From Rhizobium sp. 16-488-2b (GTDB taxonomy: Bacteria; Pseudomonadota; Alphaproteobacteria; Rhizobiales; Rhizobiaceae), in contig NZ_JAGHMF010000036.1 of the NCBI RefSeq assembly GCF_017741815.1, forward strand, positions 186,001 to 250,000: a DNA stretch of 64,000 nucleotides, written 5' to 3'. The translations under genes were made by a program, and so were the position numbers. The notes beneath the pieces were generated by a model that was given only the letters and a program-made list of their open reading frames with translations, was not told where the DNA came from and ran no database searches. Within the stretch, counting starts at the first letter, position 1, and each line of letters starts with the position of its first letter. Below are positions 45,574-54,690 of the stretch, piece after piece.

Positions 45574-46653
45574 CTACCTATCGGATTGCCTGTTCACCCC
45601 AATACTATCGCGTCGAATGAACCTGCTCGGAATGACAACACGCGTGTCTCGTGGCTCTTCCGATTTCTCCATTCGAGCGATCAGAAACTCGGTGGCCGCC
45701 TCACCAAGCGCCTCCATGGGCTGCTCGATGGTCGATAGAGGCGGCGCGCAATATTCGCAGACCGGTGACCCGTCGAATGAGACGATCGACAGATCATCAG
45801 GCACGATCCATCCCATTTTCTGCACCTTGCTCATGAACGAGATCGCCATGTCGTCGCTCGTCGCCACGACGGCCGTCGGTTTTACGGGGAAGCTTGCGAA
45901 TTCCGCCGCGGCCTGCAGTCCCGTCTCAAATCCGAACTGGAATGACAGGTCACCGCCCGAGCGCGTCACGTTTTCCTCGGAGAGGCCTGCTTCCTGCAAG
46001 GCTTCGACAAGGCCGGCATAGCGTTCGACGTCATGGTAGTTCCCGGTCGGACCGGCAATGTAGAAGAAGCGTCGGTGCCCAAGCGCCAGCAGCTCGCGCG
46101 CCGCTTCCTTCACGGCCTGGCGATCATTCGTGATGATACTGGGCACGCTCGTTTCGCTCATGTCTAGAAGCAGCGACACGATCGGCAACCCGGCTTCGGC
46201 AAGCGACCTGTTGGCAACAACAGGAAGCTGCGATGAAAGGATGAGCGCGCCCCTCACCGTGCCGCCGAAGGCAAGATCGAGGATGTGCCGCTCGGAGCTC
46301 TCGTCGCGATCGAGGTTGGCGATCATCAGATTGTAGCCGTTGCGGATGACGGAGCGGTTCACCGCCTCCAGCACCTGAGGAATGATCTGCGATGCGCCGT
46401 AATGCAGCGATCCCGGCAGAATGATCATGATCACATTCGACTTGCCGACCCTCAGATTGCGGGCAGCCGCATTGGGGGTGTAACCAAGCTCCTCGGCGGC
46501 GGCAGCGATGCGCGCGCGCGTCTTTTCGTTGACGCGGCCGGGGTTAGCCAGCGCCCGGCTCACGGTCGAAATGGCAACGCCGGCAAGGCGTGCCACATCC
46601 GCCATCAGAGCGGACGATCCCTCTGTGGATGAATTGTCTTCCGTTTTCTTCAT
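45574..46653 (-). CDS. LacI-family repressor of the divergent sugar operon
   Basis: Regulator of 359 residues. A short acidic N-terminal extension precedes the helix-turn-helix (MADVARLAGVAISTVSRALA, about 17-36), hinge and sugar-binding domain, with the effector-site motif FDGSPVCEYCAPPLST near the C-terminus. It faces a sugar transport operon starting at 46888; two LacI operators lie in between, so it likely represses both. The ligand is unknown and presumably the transported sugar or an oxidised derivative. The nearby Cys-x2-Cys pair in the binding domain is uncommon. Confidence 0.9.
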   Translation of the reverse strand: MKKTEDNSSTEGSSALMADVARLAGVAISTVSRALANPGRVNEKTRARIAAAAEELGYTPNAAARNLRVGKSNVIMIILPGSLHYGASQIIPQVLEAVNRSVIRNGYNLMIANLDRDESSERHILDLAFGGTVRGALILSSQLPVVANRSLAEAGLPIVSLLLDMSETSVPSIITNDRQAVKEAARELLALGHRRFFYIAGPTGNYHDVERYAGLVEALQEAGLSEENVTRSGGDLSFQFGFETGLQAAAEFASFPVKPTAVVATSDDMAISFMSKVQKMGWIVPDDLSIVSFDGSPVCEYCAPPLSTIEQPMEALGEAATEFLIARMEKSEEPRDTRVVIPSRFIRRDSIGVNRQSDR

Positions 46654-46714
46654 TCATTCCATCCACTTAATCTCAGCGCCAGGCAAAGCCGCCGCATCTC
46701 CGAAGACCCTTATA

Positions 46715-46726
46715 GCAAACGTTTGC
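46715..46726. promoter_or_regulatory. LacI-type operator near the repressor gene
   Basis: GCAAACGTTTGC, a perfect 12-bp palindrome with central CG; an adjacent C on the right gives the longer half-site TTTGCC. It lies 62 bases before the repressor start and probably mediates autorepression. Confidence 0.75.
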
Positions 46727-46781
46727 CAAAAAATCGAAGAAAGCCATTGCATCTTCTATCGCCTTGTCTAATATCAAGGCA

Positions 46782-46797
46782 TGGCAAACGTTTGCCA
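46782..46797. promoter_or_regulatory. LacI-type operator near the sugar operon
   Basis: TGGCAAACGTTTGCCA, a perfect 16-bp palindrome with central CG, sharing the core with the copy 69 bp away. It lies 91 bases before the start of the TIM-barrel gene. Two spaced identical cores suggest repression by looping. Confidence 0.8.
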
Positions 46798-46887
46798 ATC
46801 GTCAAAATATTGAATTACCAGAATAAATTTTGCCGTGAAAGCTTTCTTTCGCGACGGGTTGCCTGTGCTCATCGGAGGAATTGAACA

Positions 46888-47841
46888 ATGGCGTCGAGTG
46901 ATAATCTGCGTTTCGGTGTGGATCTGGTTACATTCTTCCATCCGGGATTCTGGGGCGTCGACAGCTATGATGCGATCATCGATCACGCCAAGTCCGAGCC
47001 GCGCAAGTTTTGGGACAAGATCCTCGACAGCATCCAGGCCTCGGGCGTCACCGGCGTAGAGCTGACGTTTTCGCCCTTCAACTGGCAGGACGCCATCAAG
47101 ACCTACGGCTCGGTCGAAGGTTTCGCCGCCGAACTCTCCAAGCGCGGCCTGCAGCTCGCATCCGGCTTCTTTGCGGAACTGGAGGCATCGGGCGACTTCA
47201 CAGAAGCGACGGCACAGGACGCCATCATCGCCAAAGCTGAACTCTACGCCGACTTCATCAAGGCTTGCGGCGGCGATGTGATGGTGATCGGAGCGCCGAT
47301 GCGCCAGACACCGGGTGCCGACCCGGTTCGCTTTCGCGATTTCGAGCAGGCCAGGATCATCGCCGATTTCCTCAACCGGCTGGGCGCGATCCTCTACAAG
47401 AAGGGCGTCAAGCTTGCCGTTCACACGGAAGCACACTCGATCTTCGCCGCAGCCCGAGACGTCGACCTGCTGATGCTGCTCACCGACCCCACCTACGTCC
47501 ACATGTGCCCCGATACGGCCCATATCATTCTCGAAGGCTCGGATCCGATCCAGCTCGTCGATCGCCACCACGAGCGCATGGTCATCGCGCACTGGAAGGA
47601 CGCGATCGCTAAGATGCCTTCAGACACACCGATCGGCAAAGATATCCACGAGCGTCATCGTCCCTATTTCTGCGGTTTCGGCCTTGGTCGCGTCGATTGG
47701 CCGGCCTGGATCCGGCTGCTCCGCGACCGCCAGTTCAGCGGCTGGGCGATCCTCGAGCTCGATGCCGCTCCCGATCCCGTTGGCGATATCGCCAATGGCC
47801 TGACCCTCGTGCGGCAGTCTCTACTACCGATCTATCGCTAA
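46888..47841 (+). CDS. Xylose isomerase-like TIM-barrel sugar isomerase/epimerase
   Basis: A 317-residue AP endonuclease 2/xylose isomerase-fold protein. Metal-ligand candidates are Glu in GVELTFSP, Glu/His in VHTEAHS, Asp/His in CPDTAHI, His in IAHWKD and Glu in AILELD. It likely isomerises or epimerises a sugar or keto sugar delivered by the transporter encoded downstream. ATG 46888 follows GGAGGA. It is the first gene of a six-gene operon controlled by the divergent LacI repressor. With the GMC oxidoreductase at the other end, it suggests a route through an oxidised (keto) sugar (inference). Confidence 0.85.
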   Translation: MASSDNLRFGVDLVTFFHPGFWGVDSYDAIIDHAKSEPRKFWDKILDSIQASGVTGVELTFSPFNWQDAIKTYGSVEGFAAELSKRGLQLASGFFAELEASGDFTEATAQDAIIAKAELYADFIKACGGDVMVIGAPMRQTPGADPVRFRDFEQARIIADFLNRLGAILYKKGVKLAVHTEAHSIFAAARDVDLLMLLTDPTYVHMCPDTAHIILEGSDPIQLVDRHHERMVIAHWKDAIAKMPSDTPIGKDIHERHRPYFCGFGLGRVDWPAWIRLLRDRQFSGWAILELDAAPDPVGDIANGLTLVRQSLLPIYR

Positions 47842-47893
47842 CCGAACCTGTAACCAACGGCCCCGCAAAGAGGGCCCATGAAGAGGTGGAACC

Positions 47894-49123
47894 ATGAAGA
47901 GAATGACAATCTTGCTCGCCGGCACCATCCTGCTCGGCGCCGTCGGCCTCGCCCAGGCCGATGACAAACTGAAGGCCGAGGTCTTTACCTCTTGGACTTC
48001 GGGCGGCGAGGGCCGCGCCGTCGACGCGATCAAGAAGGAATTCGAAAAGCGCGGCGGCGTGTGGGAAAGCTCCACCGTGGCAGGCTTCGAAAACGCCAAT
48101 GCCGCCTTCCAGAACCGCCTCGTCGCCGGCGATCCGCCGACGGCAAAGCAAGTCGTGGTCGGCAAGGACCCGGCCGAGTTCATCGAACAGGGCCTGATGA
48201 ACCCGATCGACGAGGTGGCTGCCGCCGGCAAATGGAAGGACATGCTTCCGAAAGCGCTTTACGACTACATCTCCTACGACGGCAAGGTTTACCTGACGCC
48301 GACGGGCATTCACGGCGAAAGCTGGATGTTCTACTCCAAGGACGCCTTCGCCAAGGCCGGCATCACCGAAGAGCCCAAGGATTGGGACGCCTTCTTCGCC
48401 GACATGGACAAGCTGAAGGCCGCCGGCCTGACGCCGATCGCCTGGGGCGGCCAGGCCTGGCAGGAAGTCAAGGTCTTCAACATGGTGCTCCTGTCGCAGG
48501 TCGGCATGGACGGCTTCATGAAGATCTATGCCGACAAGGATCAGGCAGCCCTGACCTCCGACGGCGTCAAGAAGTCGCTCGAGATCTTCGGCAAGCTGCG
48601 TGGTTATGTTGACGAAGGGTCTCCCGGCCGCAACTGGAACGACGCGACTGCCATGGTCATCACCGGCAAGGCCGGCGTGCAGTTCATGGGTGACTGGGCC
48701 AAGGGCGAGTTTACCGCCGCCGGCAAGGTTGCCGACAAGGACTTCGGCTGCGCCATTTCGCCGGCCTCCCCCGGCCTGCTCTACATCTCGGATGCCTTTG
48801 GCTACCTGAAGACCAACGATCCGAACCAGGATGCGGCGCAGAAGCTTCTGGCCGAAGTGGTCATGGATCCGGCCGTTCAGGTAGAGTTCTCGCTCAACAA
48901 GGGCTCGATCCCCGTGCGCACCGACGTCGACAAGTCCAAGTTCGATGCCTGCACGCAGAAAGGCATGACCTTCCTGTCCGAAGGCAAGATCGTTCCTGAA
49001 CACGCCATCACCACGACGCCGGAACAGGTCGGCGCGCTGACCGACTTCATCGGCGAATTCTGGGCAAACCCGTCCGCCGATATCGACGCGTCGGCCGCGC
49101 AGTTCGCCGCGATCTTCGAGTAA
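47894..49123 (+). CDS. ABC transporter sugar-binding protein (glucose/mannose-type)
   Basis: Periplasmic binding protein of 409 residues with a signal peptide (MKRMTILLAGTILLGAVGLAQA). The N-terminal EVFTSWTSGGEGRAVDAI and the WESSTVAGF and GDPPTAKQ blocks resemble the GtsA-type glucose/mannose-binding proteins of pseudomonads. It supplies the permease pair encoded just downstream. ATG 47894 follows GAGGTGG. A 10-bp hairpin directly follows the stop, comparable with the one in the arabinoside operon, and probably boosts its mRNA. Confidence 0.92.
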   Translation: MKRMTILLAGTILLGAVGLAQADDKLKAEVFTSWTSGGEGRAVDAIKKEFEKRGGVWESSTVAGFENANAAFQNRLVAGDPPTAKQVVVGKDPAEFIEQGLMNPIDEVAAAGKWKDMLPKALYDYISYDGKVYLTPTGIHGESWMFYSKDAFAKAGITEEPKDWDAFFADMDKLKAAGLTPIAWGGQAWQEVKVFNMVLLSQVGMDGFMKIYADKDQAALTSDGVKKSLEIFGKLRGYVDEGSPGRNWNDATAMVITGKAGVQFMGDWAKGEFTAAGKVADKDFGCAISPASPGLLYISDAFGYLKTNDPNQDAAQKLLAEVVMDPAVQVEFSLNKGSIPVRTDVDKSKFDACTQKGMTFLSEGKIVPEHAITTTPEQVGALTDFIGEFWANPSADIDASAAQFAAIFE

Positions 49124-49137
49124 CAGATCGGGCAGTT

Positions 49138-49169
49138 GCCGCCTGCGGCGCACCACCGGCGCAGGCGGC
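49138..49169 (+). terminator. Intercistronic hairpin after binding-protein gene
   Basis: A perfect 10-bp stem (GCCGCCTGCG at 49138-49147 with 49160-49169), a 12-base loop, followed by a short CTTT. It lies 14 bases after the binding-protein stop and 30 bases before the permease start, the same position as the hairpin in the GH127 operon. Confidence 0.6.
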
Positions 49170-49199
49170 CTTTCGAAACGCTCTAGCAAAGACCTTCAG

Positions 49200-50090
49200 A
49201 TGAAACGCAAGAATAACCGCTCGAAGGCGGCGCTGATCGCGCTCATCCCGACCTGGGCCGCGGTGATCGTCGTCTATCTCGGCACCATGGTCTGGTCCGT
49301 GACCCTATCGTTCACGAATTCGAGGCTGTTTCCGTCGTGGAACTTCGTCGGCCTGGAGCAATATTCCAAGCTGTTCGCGACGGCGAAATGGCTGATCTCC
49401 TTCCAGAACCTGATCATCTTCGGCATTCTTTACGTCTTCGGCTGCCTGTTTCTCGGCTTCCTTCTCGCCGCGGCTCTTGATCGCAAGGTGCGCTTCGAAA
49501 GCGCTTTCCGCACGATCTTTCTCTATCCCTACGCCATGTCCTTCGTCGTCACCGGCCTGATCTGGCAGTGGATGATGAACCCGACGCTCGGTGTGCAGGC
49601 CAGCGTGCGCGCGCTCGGCTGGGAAAGCTTCACCTTCGACTGGATCATCAACCGCGACCTCGCGATCTATGCCGTGGTCATCGCGGCGCTCTGGCAGGGT
49701 GCCGGCCTGGTGATGATCCTCGTTCTTGCCGGCATGCGCGGGATAGACGGCGAGCAATGGCGCGCGGCGCGCATCGACGGCATTCCGGTGTGGCGGACAT
49801 ACGTATCCATCATCCTGCCGCAGATGACGCCGGCCTTCGCCGCTGCCGGCACGCTGCTCTCGATGGGCGTCATCAAGACCTACGATATCGTCGTCGCACT
49901 CACCAATGGCGGGCCGGGATCGGCAACCGAGGTGCCGGCGAAATTCATCATGGACAATCTGTTCCAACGCCAGAACCTCGGCCTTGCAACGGCTGCGGCC
50001 ACCGTTCTGCTGCTCACCGTCCTGATCATCATCGCGCCGTTCCGCTATGCCCAACACATCCGCGCCCGGCGCCAGGCAGGTACGCTATGA
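49200..50090 (+). CDS. Sugar ABC permease (GtsB/MalF-like)
   Basis: Permease of 296 residues with six membrane spans and the EAA loop EQWRAARIDGIPVWRTYV. The VTGLIWQWMMNPTLG block is shared with glucose/mannose-type CUT1 permeases. It is translationally coupled to the next permease gene (ATGA overlap). ATG 49200 lies just downstream of the hairpin. Confidence 0.92.
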   Translation: MKRKNNRSKAALIALIPTWAAVIVVYLGTMVWSVTLSFTNSRLFPSWNFVGLEQYSKLFATAKWLISFQNLIIFGILYVFGCLFLGFLLAAALDRKVRFESAFRTIFLYPYAMSFVVTGLIWQWMMNPTLGVQASVRALGWESFTFDWIINRDLAIYAVVIAALWQGAGLVMILVLAGMRGIDGEQWRAARIDGIPVWRTYVSIILPQMTPAFAAAGTLLSMGVIKTYDIVVALTNGGPGSATEVPAKFIMDNLFQRQNLGLATAAATVLLLTVLIIIAPFRYAQHIRARRQAGTL

Positions 50091-50968
50091 CGACCCATCC
50101 CCGTGGCCCGAAGCCAACGCAATTCACCGTCGCGCGCGTCGGCCTCTACGCCTTCCTGATCTCCGCAGCCCTGTTCTTTGCCGTGCCGCTCTACGTCATG
50201 ATCGTCACATCGCTAAAGACCATGGACGAAATCCGGCTCGGCCAGATTTTCGCGCTTCCGCTCCATCTCGATTTCACCGCCTGGAAGACCGCCTGGTCCG
50301 GCGCCTGCGCCGGCAGCGAATGCGGCGGCGTGCGCATGGGCTTCTGGAATTCCATCAAGATCACCGTCCCGGCCGTCGCCATCTCCGTCTTCTTCGGCGC
50401 CATCAACGGTTATGCGCTGTCTTTCTGGCGGCCCAAGGGCGGTCGCGTGATGTTCGGCATGCTGATGGCCGGCGCGCTCGTTCCATACCAAATCTTCCTT
50501 TATCCGCTGGTGCGCGGCATGGCGGTCATGGGCTTCTACAACAGCCTCGGCGGCATCATCCTGGTGCACGTGCTGTTCGGCCTGCCACTGGTGACGCTGC
50601 TCTTCCGCAACTACTTCGTGACGATCCCAGAAGAACTCTTCAAGGCGGCTCGCGTCGATGGCGCCGACTTCTGGCGGATCTTCATCGAGATCATGCTGCC
50701 GATGGCGCTTCCGATGATCGTCGTCGCCTCGATGTTCCAATTCACCGGCATCTGGAACGACTTCCTGCTCGGCGTGGTCTTTGCCGGACGCGACAATCTT
50801 CCGATGACCGTACAGCTCAACAACATCGTCAACACGACGATGGGTGAGCGCAACTACAACGTCAACATGGCGGCCACCATCCTCACCGCCATCATTCCGC
50901 TTGCCATCTATTTCCTGTCCGGGCGCTGGTTCGTCCGCGGGATCGCGGCCGGCGCCGTCAAGGGGTAA
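50087..50968 (+). CDS. Sugar ABC permease (GtsC/MalG-like)
   Basis: Permease of 293 residues with six spans and the EAA motif EELFKAARVDGADFWRIF. An extra periplasmic loop with a Cys pair (SGACAGSECGGVR, about residues 64-76) is characteristic of the GtsC-type glucose/mannose permeases and may form a disulfide. It ends in the usual RGIAAGAVKG. The gene overlaps the preceding permease gene by four bases and is followed 6 bases later by the ATPase gene. Confidence 0.92.
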   Translation: MTTHPRGPKPTQFTVARVGLYAFLISAALFFAVPLYVMIVTSLKTMDEIRLGQIFALPLHLDFTAWKTAWSGACAGSECGGVRMGFWNSIKITVPAVAISVFFGAINGYALSFWRPKGGRVMFGMLMAGALVPYQIFLYPLVRGMAVMGFYNSLGGIILVHVLFGLPLVTLLFRNYFVTIPEELFKAARVDGADFWRIFIEIMLPMALPMIVVASMFQFTGIWNDFLLGVVFAGRDNLPMTVQLNNIVNTTMGERNYNVNMAATILTAIIPLAIYFLSGRWFVRGIAAGAVKG

Positions 50969-50974
50969 CGCTGA

Positions 50975-52054
50975 ATGCAATCCGCTGTTTCAATCAAGGA
51001 CCTGAAGATCACCTATGGCGACCACACCGTCATAGAGAAGATGTCGCTGGATATCGCCGCCAAGGAATTCCTGGTCCTGCTCGGCCCCTCCGGCTGCGGC
51101 AAGTCCACGCTGCTCAACGCCATCGCCGGCCTTGCCGATATCACCGACGGCGAAATCTGGATCTCCGGCAACAACGTCACCTGGGATGAGCCCAAGGATC
51201 GCGGCATCGGCATGGTGTTCCAGTCCTACGCGCTTTATCCCCGCATGTCGGTGCGCAAGAACCTCTCCTTCGGCCTGCGCGTCGCCGGTCTGCCGAAAGC
51301 CGAGATCGACAGCCGCGTCGAGCGCGCCGCATCGCTGCTACATCTGGAAAAGCTGCTCGATCGCCGCCCGGCCGAGCTCTCCGGCGGCCAGCGCCAGCGT
51401 GTCGCGATCGGTCGCGCGCTGGTTCGTGAAGTCGATGTCTTCCTCTTCGACGAGCCGCTGTCGAACCTCGACGCCAAACTGCGCAACGAACTGCGCGTCG
51501 AGATCAAGAAGCTGCACCAGCAACTCGGCAACACGATGATCTACGTCACCCACGACCAGGTGGAAGCGCTGACGCTTGCCGATCGCATCGCCATCATGAA
51601 GGAAGGCGTGATCCAGCAATTGGGAACCCCGGCGGAAATCTATCATCGCCCCGCCAACCTCTTCGTCGCCGGCTTCATCGGCGCGCCGGCGATGAATTTC
51701 ATAAGCGGCAAAATCGAACGCGAGGCTGAAAAGCTGCTCTTCAAGGCTGCCGATCTTGTGGTCGATATCTCCAGCTATGCCTTTGCCTCCGAGCCCAAGC
51801 CGGGCTCCGCAACCCTTGGCCTTCGTCCCGAACACCTAGCCATCCGGGCGAAGGGCGAAAGCGCCGCAATCACGGCCAGCGTCTCGGTCATCGAGCCCAT
51901 GGGCTCGGACACCGTCGTCTGGCTCAGCTGGAACGACACGACGCTGTCGTTGCGGGTGATGGGCGATCTCGATCTTCAGCCGGGCGATGAGATCGGCCTA
52001 GGGCTCGATCTCTCCAAAGCATCGCTGTTCGGCGAGGACGGTAACCGTCTGTGA
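50975..52054 (+). CDS. Sugar ABC transporter ATP-binding protein (UgpC/MsmK family)
   Basis: ATPase of 359 residues. The Walker A GPSGCGKST is at about residues 38-46, Q-loop FQSYALYP, signature LSGGQRQRVAIGRAL, Walker B VFLFDEPLSNLD and switch His in VTHDQ. A C-terminal TOBE-type domain (from about 235, with LGLRPEHL) is typical of the CUT1 importers. It powers the two permeases encoded just upstream. Being of the promiscuous MsmK/UgpC type it might also serve the arabinoside importer at the left of the window, which lacks an ATPase (speculation). Confidence 0.94.
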   Translation: MQSAVSIKDLKITYGDHTVIEKMSLDIAAKEFLVLLGPSGCGKSTLLNAIAGLADITDGEIWISGNNVTWDEPKDRGIGMVFQSYALYPRMSVRKNLSFGLRVAGLPKAEIDSRVERAASLLHLEKLLDRRPAELSGGQRQRVAIGRALVREVDVFLFDEPLSNLDAKLRNELRVEIKKLHQQLGNTMIYVTHDQVEALTLADRIAIMKEGVIQQLGTPAEIYHRPANLFVAGFIGAPAMNFISGKIEREAEKLLFKAADLVVDISSYAFASEPKPGSATLGLRPEHLAIRAKGESAAITASVSVIEPMGSDTVVWLSWNDTTLSLRVMGDLDLQPGDEIGLGLDLSKASLFGEDGNRL

Positions 52055-52063
52055 GCCCATCTT

Positions 52064-52085
52064 CGCGGCCCATTCGCGGGCCGCG
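52064..52085 (+). terminator. GC-rich hairpin between ATPase and GMC genes
   Basis: CGCGGCCC (52064-52071) and GGGCCGCG (52078-52085) form a perfect 8-bp stem with a six-base loop, ten bases after the ATPase stop. No T-run, so probably attenuation or RNA stability rather than full termination. Confidence 0.45.
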
Positions 52086-52121
52086 CCTCCATTTCATTGA
52101 TGAAGTCAGGTTTTGAACGAC

Positions 52122-53780
52122 ATGTCTGAGAAAGTGTATGACGCGCTGGTGATCGGCTCCGGCGCAGCCGGGTCCTTTGCCGCCAAGGAACTGACGGCGA
52201 ACGGCCTTTCCGTTCTTCTGCTCGAGGCCGGTCCCGAGATCGGCAAGAACGATTTCAACCCCTCCAAGAAGAAGCCGCCGGCGAGCGCCATCAACATCTG
52301 GGAGCGCGCTCGCGCCACCATCAAGGGCCAGCCGATCCAGGCGCGCGCCGCCTTCTTCACCGAGCGCTTCAGCCGCTTCTTCGTCAACGACCGCAAGAAC
52401 CCCTACACCACACCGCGCGGCGAGCCCTTCCTCTGGATCCGCGGCCGCCAGGCCGGCGGTCGCCTGCACAGCTTCGGCCGCGTGCTGAACCGCTGGAGCG
52501 ACGACGACTTCAAGATCAACAGCCGCACCGGCATCGGCGTCGACTGGCCCGTTTCCTATGACGAGCTCGCGCCCTATTACGCGGAAGCCGAGACCCATCT
52601 CGGCCTCTACGGCAACGAAGATCACGTCGCGGCCATGCCCGACGGCGTCTACGCGCATCCGGCCAAGCTCACGCCCGCCGAGCAGCTCTTCAAGAAGACC
52701 GTCGAGGGCCAAGCCCCCGAGCGGCACGTCGTGTCCTGGCGCTATATCGCGCCAGATCCCGAGCGCGTACCGCGTCCGCTGCGCGAGGCGCTGGCAAGCG
52801 GAAAGCTCACCATCAAGCACAATGCCATCGTGCGTCGCATCACGACGGATGCCGAAACCGGTCGTGCGACCGGCGCGGAGTTCACCGACAAGGTGTCCGG
52901 CAGCGTCCAGACGATACGCGCTGAAAACATCATCCTCTGCGCCTCGCCAATCGAAAGCGTGCGCCTGCTGCTAAACTCATCCTCGAAGAAGCATCCGAAC
53001 GGGCTCGCAAACAGCTCCGGCACGCTCGGCCGGTATTTCATGGACCAGCTGCCCTGCCTCGCCTTCGGCACCTTCCCGCCTTCCAAGGGCTGGTCGCAAG
53101 ACGATTCCGCGCCGCACGATCCCTTCTACAACCCGTCCGGCGGCATCTTCGTCCCGCGCTTCGATCAGGTGGAGGGCAAGCCGAAACGCGGTGATTTCGC
53201 CTTCCAGGGCAGCGTCGGCCGTGCGCCGGCTGGCGACGATCAACCCGCCAACCTCGCCTTCTTCGGTTTCGGGATGATGCTACCCGATGCCGACAACCGC
53301 ATCACGCTCGACCCCAGCCGCAAGGACGCCTGGGGGATCCCGGTTCCGCACATCCGCTGCGTCATGAACGCGCCCGAGCAGGAGCTGATCCGCAAGCAGG
53401 AAAAGACCCTGATCGACATGGTGAAGGGCGCCGGCGGCGACCTCGACTTCATCGGCTCTCCGCTGGGCCTCAAGGAGATGGGCCGAGGCGCGTTTCCGGA
53501 AGCAAGCGCGCTCAGCCGCTTCCTGTTCCGCAAATGGTTCAAGAAGACCATGTGCATGGGCGCCGCCATCCACGAAAGCGGTGGCGCGCGCATGGGCGCG
53601 TCGCGGGAAACCTCCGTGCTCAACAGCTGGAACCAGAGTTGGGATGTGCCCAACCTGCTGGTCACCGACGCCAGCTCATTCGCAGGCGGCGGGACAACGG
53701 GGACCACACTGACGGTCATGGCGCTCACCCTGCGTGCCTGCCGCAAGCTTGCGAAAGATTACCGTGGACAGAAAGCCTGA
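52122..53780 (+). CDS. GMC-family FAD oxidoreductase
   Basis: Flavoprotein of 552 residues of the glucose-methanol-choline family. The FAD motif VIGSGAAGSFAAKEL is near the N-terminus, followed by the substrate region and the C-terminal active-site blocks HESGGARMG and SSFAGGGTTGTTLTVMAL (His-bearing). There is no Tat or Sec signal, so unlike many sugar dehydrogenases of this family it should act in the cytoplasm. It probably oxidises the imported sugar, perhaps to a 3-keto sugar or lactone (inference). ATG 52122 was chosen; a TTG nine bases upstream is possible. It is the last gene of the LacI-controlled operon. Confidence 0.87.
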   Translation: MSEKVYDALVIGSGAAGSFAAKELTANGLSVLLLEAGPEIGKNDFNPSKKKPPASAINIWERARATIKGQPIQARAAFFTERFSRFFVNDRKNPYTTPRGEPFLWIRGRQAGGRLHSFGRVLNRWSDDDFKINSRTGIGVDWPVSYDELAPYYAEAETHLGLYGNEDHVAAMPDGVYAHPAKLTPAEQLFKKTVEGQAPERHVVSWRYIAPDPERVPRPLREALASGKLTIKHNAIVRRITTDAETGRATGAEFTDKVSGSVQTIRAENIILCASPIESVRLLLNSSSKKHPNGLANSSGTLGRYFMDQLPCLAFGTFPPSKGWSQDDSAPHDPFYNPSGGIFVPRFDQVEGKPKRGDFAFQGSVGRAPAGDDQPANLAFFGFGMMLPDADNRITLDPSRKDAWGIPVPHIRCVMNAPEQELIRKQEKTLIDMVKGAGGDLDFIGSPLGLKEMGRGAFPEASALSRFLFRKWFKKTMCMGAAIHESGGARMGASRETSVLNSWNQSWDVPNLLVTDASSFAGGGTTGTTLTVMALTLRACRKLAKDYRGQKA

Positions 53781-53800
53781 TTGAAGGGAGTTTCACGTCG

Positions 53801-53835
53801 GCGGCGTTCGGCGGCGGCTCGAAACTGAACGCCGC
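53801..53835. terminator. Probable bidirectional terminator
   Basis: GCGGCGTTC (53801-53809) and GAACGCCGC (53827-53835) form a perfect 9-bp stem with a 17-base loop, between the convergent GMC and CitE-like genes. No T-run on either side, so moderate confidence. Confidence 0.45.
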
Positions 53836-53850
53836 TTCGTGCGCTAACGC

Positions 53851-54690
53851 TTACGCTGGTCCCGTTGCAAGCTCCAGTATGCGCCGGGCCTGCCGCAGGT
53901 GCGGTGCGTCGATCATCTGGCCATCGAGCTGAAGCACGCCCTTCTCCGGGTTTGCTTCAAATGCCGCGACGATGGCTTGAGCCCTTTCGACTTCGGCTTG
54001 CGTCGGCGAGAAGGCCTTGTTGATGACGGGAAGCTGAGAGGGGTGAATCGCCATCATTCCCGTAAAACCATCGCTACGCGCCCGGTGCGCGTAGCGTCGC
54101 AGGCCCTCCAGGTCGCCGAGTGCCGGGTAGATGGTCTCGATGACAGCGGCACCGGCGGCGTGACCGGCAAACAGTGTCAGAGAGCGCAGCATTTCATAGG
54201 GATGGGTATAGCTGCCATCCTCATTTCGCGACCGTGTTGCACCGATCGCCGCTGGTAGATCCTCCGCCCCCCAGGTCAATCCCAGGATCAGGTGGCGAAC
54301 GGCCGCGTAGCTTCCGAGTTGAAAGATTGCGGCAGGCGTTTCCGTCGCGATCGGCATGATCGGCACACCGGGGGCCAGAGCAGCCAAGGCCTCGACACTT
54401 GTACTGCGCTCGGCCTTCGGCAAGACAAGCGCGTCGGGCCGAGCATCGAGAATGGCCGCGAGATCCTGCTCCAGAAGGCCACTCCCGAGAGCATTGACCC
54501 GCACGAAGAGCTTGGCCCGCCGTTCGGCCGATCGCAGGAACGTCGCGATAGCCTCTCTTGCGGCGGGCTTCTCGGTAAGCGCAACAGCATCTTCCAGGTC
54601 GAGAATCAGGGCATCAGCGGAAAGCCCGAGCGCCTTCTGCATGCGATCCGGCCGGTCGCCCGGCACAAAGAGCAGTGAGCGCAGCCTCAT
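53851..54690 (-). CDS. CitE-like CoA-ester lyase (probable 3-hydroxy-3-methylglutaryl-CoA lyase)
   Basis: TIM-barrel lyase of 279 residues of the HpcH/HpaI-CitE family. Motifs: RSLLFVPGDRPDRMQKAL, LDLEDAV (metal), RVNALGSG, ETPAAIFQL (metal Glu), and GFTGMMAIHPSQL near the end. It is the last gene of the ivd-mccBA operon and overlaps the MaoC gene by ATGA. In Mycobacterium tuberculosis the CitE-like enzyme of an equivalent operon is a stereospecific HMG-CoA and citramalyl-CoA lyase, so the same role in leucine breakdown is likely here. No classical HMG-CoA lyase gene is present. Confidence 0.85.
   Translation of the reverse strand: MRLRSLLFVPGDRPDRMQKALGLSADALILDLEDAVALTEKPAAREAIATFLRSAERRAKLFVRVNALGSGLLEQDLAAILDARPDALVLPKAERSTSVEALAALAPGVPIMPIATETPAAIFQLGSYAAVRHLILGLTWGAEDLPAAIGATRSRNEDGSYTHPYEMLRSLTLFAGHAAGAAVIETIYPALGDLEGLRRYAHRARSDGFTGMMAIHPSQLPVINKAFSPTQAEVERAQAIVAAFEANPEKGVLQLDGQMIDAPHLRQARRILELATGPA

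Noticed and set aside
47735..49189. 484-codon minus-strand frame across the binding-protein gene
   Set aside because: Antisense shadow of a gene with signal peptide and family blocks; Arg/Gly/Val-rich translation.
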